This document shows, piece by piece, positions 24,554-33,438 of a stretch of 64,000 bases of DNA. Numbering within the stretch: position 1 is the first letter of the stretch; each line of letters starts with the position of its first letter. A program made the position numbers and the translations under genes. Source of the stretch: JAJCYL01 sp040222875 (GTDB taxonomy: Bacteria > Bacteroidota > Bacteroidia > Cytophagales > Cyclobacteriaceae); the NCBI GenBank assembly GCA_040222875.1, contig JAVKCG010000034.1, positions 310,001-374,000 of the forward strand, in the 5' to 3' direction. The notes under the pieces were generated by a model. The model did no database searches. It worked only from the letters and a program-made list of their open reading frames with translations, and was not told the DNA's origin.

Positions 24554-26449
24554 TCAGCCTGCTCCTTTAATTAAAGAATCTACAATCTCAGGGTTTAGCA
24601 AAGTCGATGTATCCCCAAGATTGGAGCTATCTCCAGATGCAATTTTTCTAAGAATCCTCCGCATGATTTTACCGGATCGGGTTTTCGGTAAACCTGGCAC
24701 CAATTGAACTACATCAGGTTTGGCAATAGGGCCGATTATGCTTTTGACTGTACCAACAATTTCGTTTTTTAAGATTTCGTCATCCTTGTCGTTCTTTTCA
24801 CAAATCACATAAGCATAAATCCCCTGGCCTTTTATGTCATGCGGATAGCCAACCACCGCAGACTCAACCACATTTGGGTGTTCATTGATAGCATTTTCTA
24901 CTTCAGCTGTTCCCATCCTATGTCCGGAAACATTGATCACATCGTCAACCCGTCCCAAAATTCTATAGTAGCCATCATGGTCCCTTTTGGCGCCATCCCC
25001 GGTAAAATATTTCCCCGGATAGGTAGCAAAATAAGTCTGTTTACAACGCTCATGATCACCGTATGTAGTTCTTAAAATTGACGGCCATGGAAATTTGATG
25101 CAAAGATTGCCCTCTACATTATTGCCCTTTAATTCATTTCCTTCAGGATCAACTATCATTAATTGAACCCCAGGCATGGGCATTGAAGCAAATGCAGGCT
25201 TATTCGGTGTGATTCCAGCAAGTGGGGTGATCATGATTCCGCCGGTTTCTGTTTGCCACCAGGTATCAACAATGGGGCATTTACCTTTGCCAATAGTTGA
25301 ATGATACCAATGCCAGGCTTCCTCATTTATTGGCTCACCCACAGATCCCAGCACTGTTAATGAATCAAGTTTATAAGGAGCAACAGGCCCATCACCAAAA
25401 GCTTGAAGCGCCCTAATAGCAGTTGGAGCAGTATAGAACTGATTGACCTGATGTTTGTCAACCACTTCCCAAAATCTCCCTGGGTGTGGATGGGTGGGAA
25501 CACCTTCAAACATCACTGTTGTCGCCCCAACTAACAAAGGCCCATAAACAATATATGAGTGACCGGTAATCCAACCAATATCGGCTGTGCACCAATAAAT
25601 ATCTCCTTTGTTGTATTGAAATACATTCTGAAAAGAATAGGCTGCATAAACCATATACCCTCCACAGGTATGTACCACACCTTTTGGCTTACCTGTAGAA
25701 CCTGAGGTATACAGAATAAAGAGCATATCTTCCGAATCCATGGTTTCAGCTTGGTTCATGTCATCTACCGCAGCAATGGCGTCATGCCACCAGATGTCCT
25801 GACCTTGCTTCATATTGACATCAGTTCCAGTGCGTTGGAGCACAATCACTTTCTTGACATAATTAGATTTTTCAAGCGCTTCATCAACAACCGCTTTAAC
25901 CGGGATGGACTTGGCTCCTCTAAAGTTTCCATCAGACGTCAACACCATCTTTGCTTTACAATTGTTAATCCGATCGGCCAATGATGTGGATGAAAACCCG
26001 GCAAAAACAACAGAATGAATGGCCCCAATCCGGGCACAAGCCAGCATGGCAACAGCGGCTTCTGGCACCATAGGCATATATATGATTACCCTATCGCCCT
26101 TTAGAACACCGTTGGCTTTCATGGCATTGGCAAAGCGGCAGGTCATCTTAAAAAGCTCCTCATAAGAAATCTTTCTTACTGCTTCTTTTGGGTCATTGGG
26201 TTCCCAAATAATTGCGGTTTGTTGGCCAAATTCTGCAAGGTTTCTTTCAAATATATTTTCCGTGATATTGAGCTCCCCATTTACAAACCACTTAACATCA
26301 GGCCCTTCAAAATTCCATTCAAGGGTTTTATCCCATTTTTTATTCCACTTAAAATTTGAGGCGATCTCTCCCCAAAATTCTTCGGGGTTTTCAACACTTC
26401 GGTCATATTCAATTAGGTAATCTTTTAGGGAGTTAATCCTGAATGCCAT
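24554..26449 (-). CDS. acs: Acetate-CoA ligase (acetyl-CoA synthetase)
   Basis: The product has 631 residues from ATG 26449 (MAFRINSLKDYL); an in-frame TTG three codons earlier is less likely. It converts acetate, ATP and CoA to acetyl-CoA through an acetyl-adenylate. Seen motifs are the phosphate loop YTSGSTGKPKG (about 246-256), WWQTETGGIMI, the hinge GRVDDVINVSGHRMGTAEVE, and the C-terminal KTRSGKIMRRILRKI, whose Lys (near 590) is the catalytic and acetylation site. Length and all motifs match Acs. It is a single gene, possibly followed by a tiny frame at 24460-24546. Confidence 0.97.
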   Translation of the reverse strand: MAFRINSLKDYLIEYDRSVENPEEFWGEIASNFKWNKKWDKTLEWNFEGPDVKWFVNGELNITENIFERNLAEFGQQTAIIWEPNDPKEAVRKISYEELFKMTCRFANAMKANGVLKGDRVIIYMPMVPEAAVAMLACARIGAIHSVVFAGFSSTSLADRINNCKAKMVLTSDGNFRGAKSIPVKAVVDEALEKSNYVKKVIVLQRTGTDVNMKQGQDIWWHDAIAAVDDMNQAETMDSEDMLFILYTSGSTGKPKGVVHTCGGYMVYAAYSFQNVFQYNKGDIYWCTADIGWITGHSYIVYGPLLVGATTVMFEGVPTHPHPGRFWEVVDKHQVNQFYTAPTAIRALQAFGDGPVAPYKLDSLTVLGSVGEPINEEAWHWYHSTIGKGKCPIVDTWWQTETGGIMITPLAGITPNKPAFASMPMPGVQLMIVDPEGNELKGNNVEGNLCIKFPWPSILRTTYGDHERCKQTYFATYPGKYFTGDGAKRDHDGYYRILGRVDDVINVSGHRMGTAEVENAINEHPNVVESAVVGYPHDIKGQGIYAYVICEKNDKDDEILKNEIVGTVKSIIGPIAKPDVVQLVPGLPKTRSGKIMRRILRKIASGDSSNLGDTSTLLNPEIVDSLIKGAG

Positions 26450-26534
26450 AATGTTCAATTTTGAATCATTAAGCTAACAATCGTACGGTTAAGGATCAAT
26501 TTGTTGTTAGATCGAAATTGTGAGATAATCTATA

Positions 26535-27080
26535 TCAGAAAATTTGAGAGAGATTGAACTTCAATGCGGGAAGGACTTTTGATGTTACTTCACCTTCTTC
26601 TGCGAGATAGAGAATTGGCTTTTCCTCATTCCCCGAATAGATTTCTAGAGTTTCATTGGCAGGGTCCACGATCCAATACTCCTTCACACCAAATTGCAGG
26701 TACTTTTTCTTCTTGGTGTTACGGTCTATGAAGCTATTGGAGGGGGATATAGCTTCAACAATCAAATCGGGGGGTCCTTCAATACCGCGATCTGAAAAAA
26801 TATCTTTATTATCATTTAATACGAAAATCAAATCTGGTTGAAAAACATTCGTTTTGTCAATATGTAAATCGACAGGACTAAAATAAGTTAGACCTAGCCC
26901 ATCTTTTTCTAAATCATAAAATAAATCAAACAAATGTTTTAAAACTGCCTGATGCTTAAGGTTTGGTGCTGGACTCATAATAATTTCTCCATCAATTAAT
27001 TGTGCCAACAATCCCTCCTCCAGTTGCAGGTAGTCTTCCACAGTCCATTGTTTGGTTGAATCAATTGTAGCGGTTTGCAT
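26535..27080 (-). CDS. Uma2 family PD-(D/E)XK nuclease-fold protein
   Basis: The 181-residue protein has the Uma2 (DUF820) layout: WTVEDYLQLEE, LIDGEIIMSPAPN, VFQPDLIFVL, then PDLIVEAISPSN with DRNTKKKKYLQFGVKEYWIVDP. The Asp of QPD and the Glu-x-Ile of VEAISP with the downstream Lys run form the PD-(D/E)XK catalytic site, apparently intact. Uma2 proteins are widely dispersed as single genes, and their biological target is unknown. It ends 76 bases from the acs start on the same strand. Confidence 0.92.
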   Translation of the reverse strand: MQTATIDSTKQWTVEDYLQLEEGLLAQLIDGEIIMSPAPNLKHQAVLKHLFDLFYDLEKDGLGLTYFSPVDLHIDKTNVFQPDLIFVLNDNKDIFSDRGIEGPPDLIVEAISPSNSFIDRNTKKKKYLQFGVKEYWIVDPANETLEIYSGNEEKPILYLAEEGEVTSKVLPALKFNLSQIF

Positions 27081-27104
27081 CTTATAAATTTAACAAAATC
27101 AACC

Positions 27105-27743
27105 TCACTTGTTAACTACCGCAGCCGGATTTCCGAAAACAGTCTCACCTTGCTTTACGTCAGCAATCACCACAGATCCTGCTCCAATCCTGGCATTTTT
27201 GCCAATGGTAACGCCAGATACAACCGTAACCCCGGAGCCAATAAAAGTGCCTTTTCCTACTACAGAGCCTGAGTTGACAATGCTTCCGGCCCCTACTTGC
27301 ACAAAATCTTCCAAAATCGCTTCATGATCTATAATTGTATTAGTATGTAGGATACAATGATTAGGAACCTTGGCAGCGGCACCTACTATGACACCTGTAT
27401 TGATAAGGTTACCATGACCAATATGGGCTGAGTTTGAGATAATTGATTGATCGTGAATGGCGTTGGTTGGCATCACCTTCCTTCGGTCTTTCAGTAACTT
27501 AACAATACCCTGCCGCAGTTTGGTTTCTTCAACCGCTACAAAGGCTTCACACTTCTGTCCAATAAATTTTAGAAACCCGTCGTCATCAGTGCCGCCGAGA
27601 ATTGGGATGTCATTAATATCTAGACCATGAAGTTTTTCATCGTCATCGAGAAAGCCATAAATTACTATGTCCCTACTCAGGAAAATTTCCATAGCGGCTT
27701 TTGCCAGGCCTTTAGCGCCAAAAATCATTACTGGTTTATCCAT
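27105..27743 (-). CDS. NeuD-like sugar O-acyltransferase (left-handed beta-helix)
   Basis: The 212-residue protein has an N-terminal PglD-type nucleotide-binding domain (MIFGAKGLAKAAMEIF, then IYGFLDDDEKLHG). A hexapeptide-repeat beta-helix follows (about 95-200), with typical turns such as AHIGHGNLINTG, VVGKGTFIGSG and ARIGAGSVV, ending GNPAAV. Such enzymes transfer acetyl or similar groups to amino-sugars in surface glycan synthesis. No other glycan genes adjoin it, so the substrate is unknown. A TAACTTTG promoter box lies five bases before the ATG. Confidence 0.9.
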   Translation of the reverse strand: MDKPVMIFGAKGLAKAAMEIFLSRDIVIYGFLDDDEKLHGLDINDIPILGGTDDDGFLKFIGQKCEAFVAVEETKLRQGIVKLLKDRRKVMPTNAIHDQSIISNSAHIGHGNLINTGVIVGAAAKVPNHCILHTNTIIDHEAILEDFVQVGAGSIVNSGSVVGKGTFIGSGVTVVSGVTIGKNARIGAGSVVIADVKQGETVFGNPAAVVNK

Positions 27744-27747
27744 AATG

Positions 27748-27755
27748 CAAAGTTA
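27748..27755 (-). promoter_or_regulatory. Putative -7 box TAACTTTG of the NeuD-like gene
   Basis: The box is on the minus strand, with 4 bases between it and the ATG at 27743. A weak CTTG occurs about 17 bases upstream. It falls in the 26-base gap after the YdcF gene and would give a leaderless or near-leaderless transcript. Confidence 0.45.
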
Positions 27756-27769
27756 GCGCTATTGGGCAG

Positions 27770-28534
27770 TTACAAGTAACCAACGACCCAATAAGCCAAA
27801 TAACCTACCCACTCCCACATTAATTGATCCCAATCTCTCATTGATTTGGCTGATGGAACGAATAGCCCAATGCTATAATCAAATGGCTGCATGCGATTAT
27901 CTGCTGAAAAATAATCTGCATTTAAACCCATTTTATTGAAACAACCCTTTGCTCTCCTTAAATGGGTGCCGGAACTTATAACCAAAATACTTGCATCCTC
28001 ACTAAAATTTTCGTTGATGAGTTCCATGCTAAATTTTGCGTTTTGGAAGGTGTTGTTCGATTGATCTTCAAATAAAAGGTCATCAGCAGGTATCCCACTT
28101 TGTAAGAGAAACTTATGAATAAGGACGATCTCTTTTCTATTTGGATGGCCTAACATACCTGAACCTCCTGAGAGCAGTATTTTATCAATTTTACCCAGGT
28201 GGTATAGTTCCATGGCCCCGGTTATGCGATCAAAATTTTCATTTAGGTGCATCTGATCTTCGGGCCATATAGTCATATTCATTACGCCCAGTAGAACAAT
28301 TCCGACATCATAATTATCAACCTCAGAATATGGTTTGGGGGGCACTTCCCATATTTTCAACCCAACCCAGCTTGTGAGGGGGCTGGTGTAAAAAATAAAC
28401 ATGGAAATAAATGTCGTCAATAGATACTTCTTGATTTTGGGCCTCTTGACAAAAAACCACGTTGCAAGAACAACACCCAGCTGGGTTCCGGGCAATATCA
28501 TCCATTTAAAGAGCTGTGAGAGGGTAAAAAACAT
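27770..28534 (-). CDS. YdcF/SanA-ElyC family membrane protein (DUF218)
   Basis: The 254-residue product has two N-terminal transmembrane helices (about 13-28 and 37-55) and a DUF218 domain. The motifs are VGIVLLGVMN, KILLSGGSGMLGHPNRKE, LLFEDQSNNTFQNAKFSMELI and ILVISSGTHLRRAKGCF. DUF218 proteins such as ElyC and SanA act in envelope integrity or on lipid-linked intermediates. Its ATG directly follows the stop of the 69-residue gene, which itself overlaps the ABC-F gene. A three-gene operon (30660 to 27770) is therefore likely. Confidence 0.88.
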   Translation of the reverse strand: MFFTLSQLFKWMILPGTQLGVVLATWFFVKRPKIKKYLLTTFISMFIFYTSPLTSWVGLKIWEVPPKPYSEVDNYDVGIVLLGVMNMTIWPEDQMHLNENFDRITGAMELYHLGKIDKILLSGGSGMLGHPNRKEIVLIHKFLLQSGIPADDLLFEDQSNNTFQNAKFSMELINENFSEDASILVISSGTHLRRAKGCFNKMGLNADYFSADNRMQPFDYSIGLFVPSAKSMRDWDQLMWEWVGYLAYWVVGYL

Positions 28535-28744
28535 TTAAGCCGAACCTATTTCCCAGAGTGAATAATCAGTACCCTTACCGAATTTTGTAAGATCGCTGAG
28601 ATTAAATAGTTCGAGGGTATGAATATCTTTCACATAAAAATCTGATCTGCCAATTGTCTCTAAAATTTGGAATTCAGCCACTTCGCCTAAATTGGTCAAC
28701 CTGTATTTTTTTCCAACCCTTAAACTGCTCAGTGCTAAACTCAT
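28535..28744 (-). CDS. Small conserved-looking protein downstream of an ABC-F gene
   Basis: The 69-residue protein begins MSLALSSLRVGKKYRLTNLGE. It is beta-rich (RVGKKYRLTN, AEFQILETIGRSDFYVKDI) with a short end rich in polar residues and no Cys or membrane segment. Pattern and size suggest a small SH3-like barrel, which is inference. Its ATG overlaps the ABC-F stop (ATGA), and the YdcF gene starts at the base after its stop. This tight packing argues that it is a real translated gene. Confidence 0.7.
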   Translation of the reverse strand: MSLALSSLRVGKKYRLTNLGEVAEFQILETIGRSDFYVKDIHTLELFNLSDLTKFGKGTDYSLWEIGSA

Positions 28745-30660
28745 TCTACCAGGTTATTTTCCAATTCTTCCAACTCCGTTCCAATTATTTCCCATTGCGA
28801 GGTTAACTCCTCAATTTTAGATTTTGTGTCGTCAAATTTCTTATTGACCTCAAACAGTTTGTCTGGATTCCCGAACACCTCAGGCCTGGCCAGCTCTGTT
28901 TCCAAAATGTTTTTTTCAGATTCAAGGTTATCGATTTCAGTCTCTAACTTTTGAAGGTCCTTTTTTAAGCGGTTTTTCTCTTTTTCATCTTCCGATTTAA
29001 CCGGCCTTGTTTTAGGTGATTCCTTTTTAACTTCCTTGATCTGTTTTTGAACTGGTTTCTTCTTCTCTTGTTTATTCTTCCACCAGGCATATTCATCATA
29101 AGGCCCCAGATACTCCTTAATATTAAGGTCTTCTATCCACCAGATTTTATTAGCAACTTGTGATATAAAATGACGGTTGTGAGAAACTATTATGCAAGTT
29201 CCCTCATATTGTTGTAGGGCTTGAATCAAAATATTAACCGACTGAATATCCAAATGGTTGGTTGGTTCATCCAGTAATAAAAAGTTGGCTTCAGATATCA
29301 ACGTTTTAGCTAATGCAACCCTGGACTTCTCGCCACCGGATAGCACTTTGATTTTCTTAAAAACGTCATCCCCGGTAAACAGAAAGCAACCCAAAACCGA
29401 TCTTAGCTCAAGTTCCGTTTTCTTTGAACCGGCCTGCTTTAGCTCATCCAATATGGTGTTTTCAATTGTTAACGCTTCAAGTTGATGTTGAGCGTAAAAT
29501 GCATCAATCACGTTAAAACCAGTCTCGCACTTTCCTTTGAATTTTTCGGTTCCAGCAATAATTCTTAACAGCGTTGACTTACCTCGCCCATTCGCACCGA
29601 TCAGGGCTATTTTATCCCCTCTTTCAATTATGGCATCCGTATCTTCCAGTATCTTAAGATCGCCGTAAGCCTTAGACATATCTTCAATGGTAGATACATG
29701 CCTTCCTGATTTCTGGCTAAAGGTGAATTTGAAGTTTACCTGAACATTGTCCTCGACAACTTCCTCCACTTTGTCCATTCGCTCCAGGCCTTTGATCTTT
29801 GATTTCACTTGCCTGGCTTTTGTGGCTTTGGCCCTAAAACGAGTGATAAAGCGTTCAGTCTGTCTTATTTTCTGCTGTTGGTTTTCATATGCATTTTGCT
29901 GAATCTCATTTCGCAATTCCTTTTCCTCAAGGTATTTGTCATAGTTCCCCGGATAGACATTAAGCTTTTGTTCAGAAACTTCAACAATTGTTTCGCTCAC
30001 GTTATTCAAAAATTGCTGATCATGAGAAACCACAATTACCGCACCTTCATAATTTCTCAGATAACTTTCTATCCATTGGATAGAGGGTAAATCCAGGTGG
30101 TTAGTTGGCTCATCAAGCATTAATAATGACGGCTTCTCTAAAAGCAGTTTGGCCAGCATTACCCTCATACGCCAGCCACCACTAAATTCTTTCAATGGCC
30201 TCTTCAAATCATCAGTCTTGAAACCAATTCCTTCTAAAATCTCTTCTGCTTTAGATTGAATTGTATACCCTTCCAGAATCTCGAACTTCTCTTGGAGGGT
30301 ATTAAGCTGCTCAACAAGTTTGTCGCTGTAGTTGATCTCCATTTCATGGAGCACTTTGTCGATTCTATGTTGGATATTTAAAACATCTTTAAAAGCCTCC
30401 ATCGCAACATCCAGAATGGCATCATCCGATTGATATGACAATAAATCCTGATTGAGGAAACCTATAGAGCAATCATTACTTTTTGAGATTTCGCCCCCAT
30501 CCGGGGTCATTTCCCCATTTATGATCTTAAGAAGTGTAGTTTTTCCGGTACCATTTAATCCTATGAAACCAATCTTGTCTTTAGGCTTAATATGCCAGGA
30601 TGCTTCGTCATAAATTGGCCTCCCTCCTATATAATATGTCAGTTCGTTGATAGACAGCAT
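28741..30660 (-). CDS. ABC-F family duplicated-ATPase protein
   Basis: The product has 639 residues from ATG 30660 (MLSINELTYYIGGRPIYDEA), preferred over an upstream in-frame start that adds 13 unrelated residues. Two ATP-binding cassettes lie in one chain without membrane segments. The first has Walker A GLNGTGKTT (about 34-42) with SGGWRMRV and LLMLDEPTNHLD. The second has GANGRGKST with LSGGEKSRVALA and LLLDEPTNHLD. The interdomain linker is basic, and a Lys/Glu-rich coiled coil closes the protein (about 545-635), as in Uup/YdiF-type members. ABC-F proteins act on ribosomes or nucleic acid rather than as transporters. Confidence 0.95.
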   Translation of the reverse strand: MLSINELTYYIGGRPIYDEASWHIKPKDKIGFIGLNGTGKTTLLKIINGEMTPDGGEISKSNDCSIGFLNQDLLSYQSDDAILDVAMEAFKDVLNIQHRIDKVLHEMEINYSDKLVEQLNTLQEKFEILEGYTIQSKAEEILEGIGFKTDDLKRPLKEFSGGWRMRVMLAKLLLEKPSLLMLDEPTNHLDLPSIQWIESYLRNYEGAVIVVSHDQQFLNNVSETIVEVSEQKLNVYPGNYDKYLEEKELRNEIQQNAYENQQQKIRQTERFITRFRAKATKARQVKSKIKGLERMDKVEEVVEDNVQVNFKFTFSQKSGRHVSTIEDMSKAYGDLKILEDTDAIIERGDKIALIGANGRGKSTLLRIIAGTEKFKGKCETGFNVIDAFYAQHQLEALTIENTILDELKQAGSKKTELELRSVLGCFLFTGDDVFKKIKVLSGGEKSRVALAKTLISEANFLLLDEPTNHLDIQSVNILIQALQQYEGTCIIVSHNRHFISQVANKIWWIEDLNIKEYLGPYDEYAWWKNKQEKKKPVQKQIKEVKKESPKTRPVKSEDEKEKNRLKKDLQKLETEIDNLESEKNILETELARPEVFGNPDKLFEVNKKFDDTKSKIEELTSQWEIIGTELEELENNLVE

Positions 30661-30665
30661 GGCTG

Positions 30666-30673
30666 CAAATTTA
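30666..30673 (-). promoter_or_regulatory. Possible -7 box TAAATTTG of the ABC-F operon
   Basis: The box is on the minus strand, with five bases before the ATG at 30660. It matches TAnnTTTG, but no -33 TTTG lies at normal spacing. Confidence 0.3.
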
Positions 30674-30705
30674 TAACTTAGCTGGCACTGGTAACTCACA
30701 AAAAA

Positions 30706-31893
30706 ATGAAAATGAATAAGATCTTACAAAAGCGACATTTCTCATTGCTCTTCTCAATTATTATCGTCATATCAAGCTGTTCCAAAATGGAAACTGATGG
30801 AAATGCCAGCACAAAAGATGAAGCTGACAGAGCACCGGAAAACACATCAGAATATCCGTTGGAGTCAATTAATCTTCCGGATGGATTTGAAATTGACATT
30901 TACGCCGAAGGGGTAAAAAATGCAAGATCGATGGCCATGAGCCCCAATGGAACACTATTTATTGGTACAAGAAATGAAGGTAACGCCTATGCTGTGACGG
31001 ATTCCAACGGAGACAATGTAGGAGATGAGATTTTCACAATTGCCAGGGGCCTTGAAATGCCTAATGGTGTGGCCTTTAAAGATGGCGATCTCTATTTGGC
31101 AGAGGTATCGAGATTGTGGAAATATGAAAACATCGAATCGAATCTCAAAAACCCCGGGGAACCGAAATTAATCTACGATGACCTGCCAACCGATAAACAT
31201 CATGGTTGGAAATACATTGCCTTTGGCCCTGACGATAAACTGTATGTTCCTGTCGGTGCGCCCTGCAATATTTGTGAAAGCAGAAATGCGACCTATGCAG
31301 CCATTACAAAAATGGATGCTGATGGCAGCAACCGAGAAATCGTTGCTCACGGTGTCAGGAATACCGTTGGCTTTACCTGGCACCCTGAAACCGGTGACTT
31401 GTGGTTTACAGATAATGGTAGGGATATGTTAGGCAATGACATGCCTCCTTGTGAGCTTAACCGTTTATCTGAGCCTGGTCAACATTTTGGCTATCCATAC
31501 TGTCATGGCGGCACAATTAAAGACCCAGAATTTGGAGACAAAAGGCCTTGCTCAGATTTTGTTCAACCTGCACAGAATTTAGGGCCTCATGTTGCACCTC
31601 TGGGGATTAAATTTTACACCGGCGAAATGTTTCCTGCACAGTATAAAAATGTTGCTTTCATCGCTGAACATGGTTCATGGAACCGCGACACAAAAATTGG
31701 TTATCGGATTTCAATGGTAACTATTGAAAATAACCAGGGAGTAAGCTACGACACATTTATCGACGGCTGGCTTGATGATGCCGAACAGGAAGCCTGGGGC
31801 AGACCAGTTGATATTTTGTTTCTCGAAGATGGTTCCATGCTAATTTCAGATGACAAAGCCGGAGTTGTATATAGGGTTACCTATACCGGTTAG
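30706..31893 (+). CDS. PQQ-dependent sugar (sorbosone) dehydrogenase-like lipoprotein
   Basis: The product has 395 residues. The leader ends IVISSC, a lipobox, so the protein is probably lipid-anchored in the envelope. The rest is a six-bladed beta-propeller of the L-sorbosone/glucose dehydrogenase type: INLPDGFEIDIYAEGVKNAR, MAMSPNGTLFIGTR, KHHGWKYIAFGPDDKLYVPVG with APCNIC, GVRNTVGFTWHPETGDLWFTDNGRD, and IAEHGSWNR near the end. Family members oxidise aldose sugars using PQQ, but many have no proven activity. No PQQ biosynthesis genes are adjacent. The gene converges on an ECF sigma factor with a 17-base overlap. Confidence 0.9.
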   Translation: MKMNKILQKRHFSLLFSIIIVISSCSKMETDGNASTKDEADRAPENTSEYPLESINLPDGFEIDIYAEGVKNARSMAMSPNGTLFIGTRNEGNAYAVTDSNGDNVGDEIFTIARGLEMPNGVAFKDGDLYLAEVSRLWKYENIESNLKNPGEPKLIYDDLPTDKHHGWKYIAFGPDDKLYVPVGAPCNICESRNATYAAITKMDADGSNREIVAHGVRNTVGFTWHPETGDLWFTDNGRDMLGNDMPPCELNRLSEPGQHFGYPYCHGGTIKDPEFGDKRPCSDFVQPAQNLGPHVAPLGIKFYTGEMFPAQYKNVAFIAEHGSWNRDTKIGYRISMVTIENNQGVSYDTFIDGWLDDAEQEAWGRPVDILFLEDGSMLISDDKAGVVYRVTYTG

Positions 31894-32581
31894 CAATTGG
31901 GTCAACTTCCCTTAATACATTTGAGGTAATTCGGTCGCATCGGTTTAAATGAAACCTAAATAAATCCTGACAAGAAATGGCGTCTTTCAAATAACTCTTG
32001 AGCATCTTCCTTGCCCTAAACAAGCGTACTTTTACATTTTCAACTGTTAATCCAAGTATTTCAGCTGTTTCAGAATGACTGATATTCTGAACAACTGACA
32101 TCACAAACACTACCCGATGGCTTTCCGGTAAATGATCAATTGCTTTTTCGATTAATCCTGAAATATTACGGTTTATAGTTTTTTGCTCCTCACTTTGTTC
32201 AACCACCATCCTTTGAAATTTTTCGTCTTCCTCTGCAATCAATAAATCAACATCAACCTGCGATCTTTTTTCAGCGGTTTTAAGGAAGGCGAGTATATGA
32301 TTAATTAATATTCGGGTAAGCCAGGTAGAATATCTTGCCCTTTTTTCAAACTGAGAAAGCTTTTCAAACGCCCTAATATGGGTTTCCTGAATAATGTCCT
32401 CAATAATAACTTCATCCTTCAGGTAGCCTCTCGCTACCCGAAACAATCTTTCATTATACCTTCTAATAAGAATTTCGAAATAATGTTTATGGCCTTCTAA
32501 AATGAAGTTAATAATGACCTCATCAGACAGTTGCTTTTCAGCCCCAGTAAATGGAGATATAAAATTGCCAACATTGTTCAC
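31877..32581 (-). CDS. ECF-type RNA polymerase sigma factor
   Basis: The 234-residue product is larger than usual because of a charged insertion between domains. Region 2 (about 28-100) includes YFEILIRRYNERLFRVARGYL, IIQETHIRAFEKLSQFE and YSTWLTRILINHIL. Region 4 (about 150-205) has LPESHRVVFVMSVVQNISHSE and the HTH TVENVKVRLFRARKMLKSYL. The start is GTG 32581. No anti-sigma factor is adjacent. It is divergent from two small membrane-protein genes, which are candidates for its regulon (inference). Confidence 0.93.
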   Translation of the reverse strand: MNNVGNFISPFTGAEKQLSDEVIINFILEGHKHYFEILIRRYNERLFRVARGYLKDEVIIEDIIQETHIRAFEKLSQFEKRARYSTWLTRILINHILAFLKTAEKRSQVDVDLLIAEEDEKFQRMVVEQSEEQKTINRNISGLIEKAIDHLPESHRVVFVMSVVQNISHSETAEILGLTVENVKVRLFRARKMLKSYLKDAISCQDLFRFHLNRCDRITSNVLREVDPIANRYR

Positions 32582-32679
32582 TTATATTAGATCACGATTG
32601 TTCAGGAAAGTTACACATCAACAAAAAATAATTCTGCGGTGTAACGAATTGGTTCTGTTGCAATCCAATCAATAAAACC

Positions 32680-33009
32680 ATGTACACAATTATCATTTTG
32701 TTTGCAATAGCGGCGATTATTGGTGTTCTGATGCTGCTAAAAGTAGTTAAGGGTGAAAACCCACCGATTCTTCATGCAGTAATCCATGGTGCACTTGCCG
32801 CTGTGGCTTTGATTCTATTGATTCTCGAATTTATTAATGGAGGCACAGGTCTTTCAAATGCTATGATTGTTTTAATAGTAGCCGCACTTGGAGGTTTCTT
32901 TTTGATCTTCAAGCATTTATCAGGGAAGCAAGTACCCAAAAATGTTGCCTTCATTCATGCAGGGGCAGCAGTCGTTGGCTTTGTACTGTTGCTTTTAGCG
33001 GTATTTTAA
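32680..33009 (+). CDS. Small four-helix membrane protein
   Basis: The 109-residue protein is almost wholly hydrophobic, with four predicted transmembrane helices: about 2-20, 30-50, 58-75 and 88-108. Two His residues (HAVIHG, FIHAG) sit at equivalent places in helices 2 and 4, which suggests an internal repeat and perhaps a ligand or heme site (inference). I cannot name a family. It is followed after six bases by a DUF2231 gene, another small His-containing membrane protein, so the two probably form an operon. Confidence 0.7.
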   Translation: MYTIIILFAIAAIIGVLMLLKVVKGENPPILHAVIHGALAAVALILLILEFINGGTGLSNAMIVLIVAALGGFFLIFKHLSGKQVPKNVAFIHAGAAVVGFVLLLLAVF

Positions 33010-33015
33010 ACCTAC

Positions 33016-33438
33016 ATGTTTAGGGAAATCAGTAAAGGCCGGATGTTTGGTCATCCGGTCCATTCAATGCTTGTGCATTTTCCAACGGCTCTTTATCCTT
33101 TCAGTTTGGTAATGCATTTGCTTGGATATTATAAGGGTAATCCCGAATTCTACCTGGCCGCAAAGTATGCCATTTTCGGTGGAATCGGGATGAGCATTTT
33201 TGCAATGGTTTTTGGCCTGATTGAGGCTGAACAGATTTCCAATAATAGTCCCAGGTATAGAACAGCCTTGGTTCATGGTGGCCTTAATACACTTTGGTTT
33301 ATGGGATTTCTTACTATTACCTATATAGATACTTCCGTACAAAATATGCCTACAATCTTGTGCTTAAGTTCGATTGGCAACATTGGAATATTAGTATCCA
33401 ACTATCTCGGTGGAGAGGTTCGTAGGCTAAACGATTAG
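33016..33438 (+). CDS. DUF2231 membrane protein
   Basis: The 140-residue protein shows the DUF2231 signature near the N-terminus, GHPVHSMLVHFPTALYPFSLVMH, with paired His residues, then four helices. A second His-containing region reads YRTALVHGGLNTLWF. Many DUF2231 proteins are predicted cytochrome-b561-like heme proteins in which these His would be ligands, but function is unproven. It shares a strand and a short gap with the preceding four-helix protein and overlaps the convergent secreted-protein gene by 4 bases. Confidence 0.88.
   Translation: MFREISKGRMFGHPVHSMLVHFPTALYPFSLVMHLLGYYKGNPEFYLAAKYAIFGGIGMSIFAMVFGLIEAEQISNNSPRYRTALVHGGLNTLWFMGFLTITYIDTSVQNMPTILCLSSIGNIGILVSNYLGGEVRRLND

Noticed and set aside
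27105..28534. A surface-glycan synthesis locus around the NeuD-like gene
   Set aside because: No glycosyltransferase, nucleotide-sugar or flippase genes are nearby; the neighbours are Uma2, YdcF and ABC-F genes.
21825..31893. A PQQ biosynthesis/PQQ dehydrogenase pathway
   Set aside because: The PqqB-like and sorbosone-dehydrogenase-like genes are about 8 kb apart in different operons, and no pqqA, pqqC, pqqD or pqqE is present.
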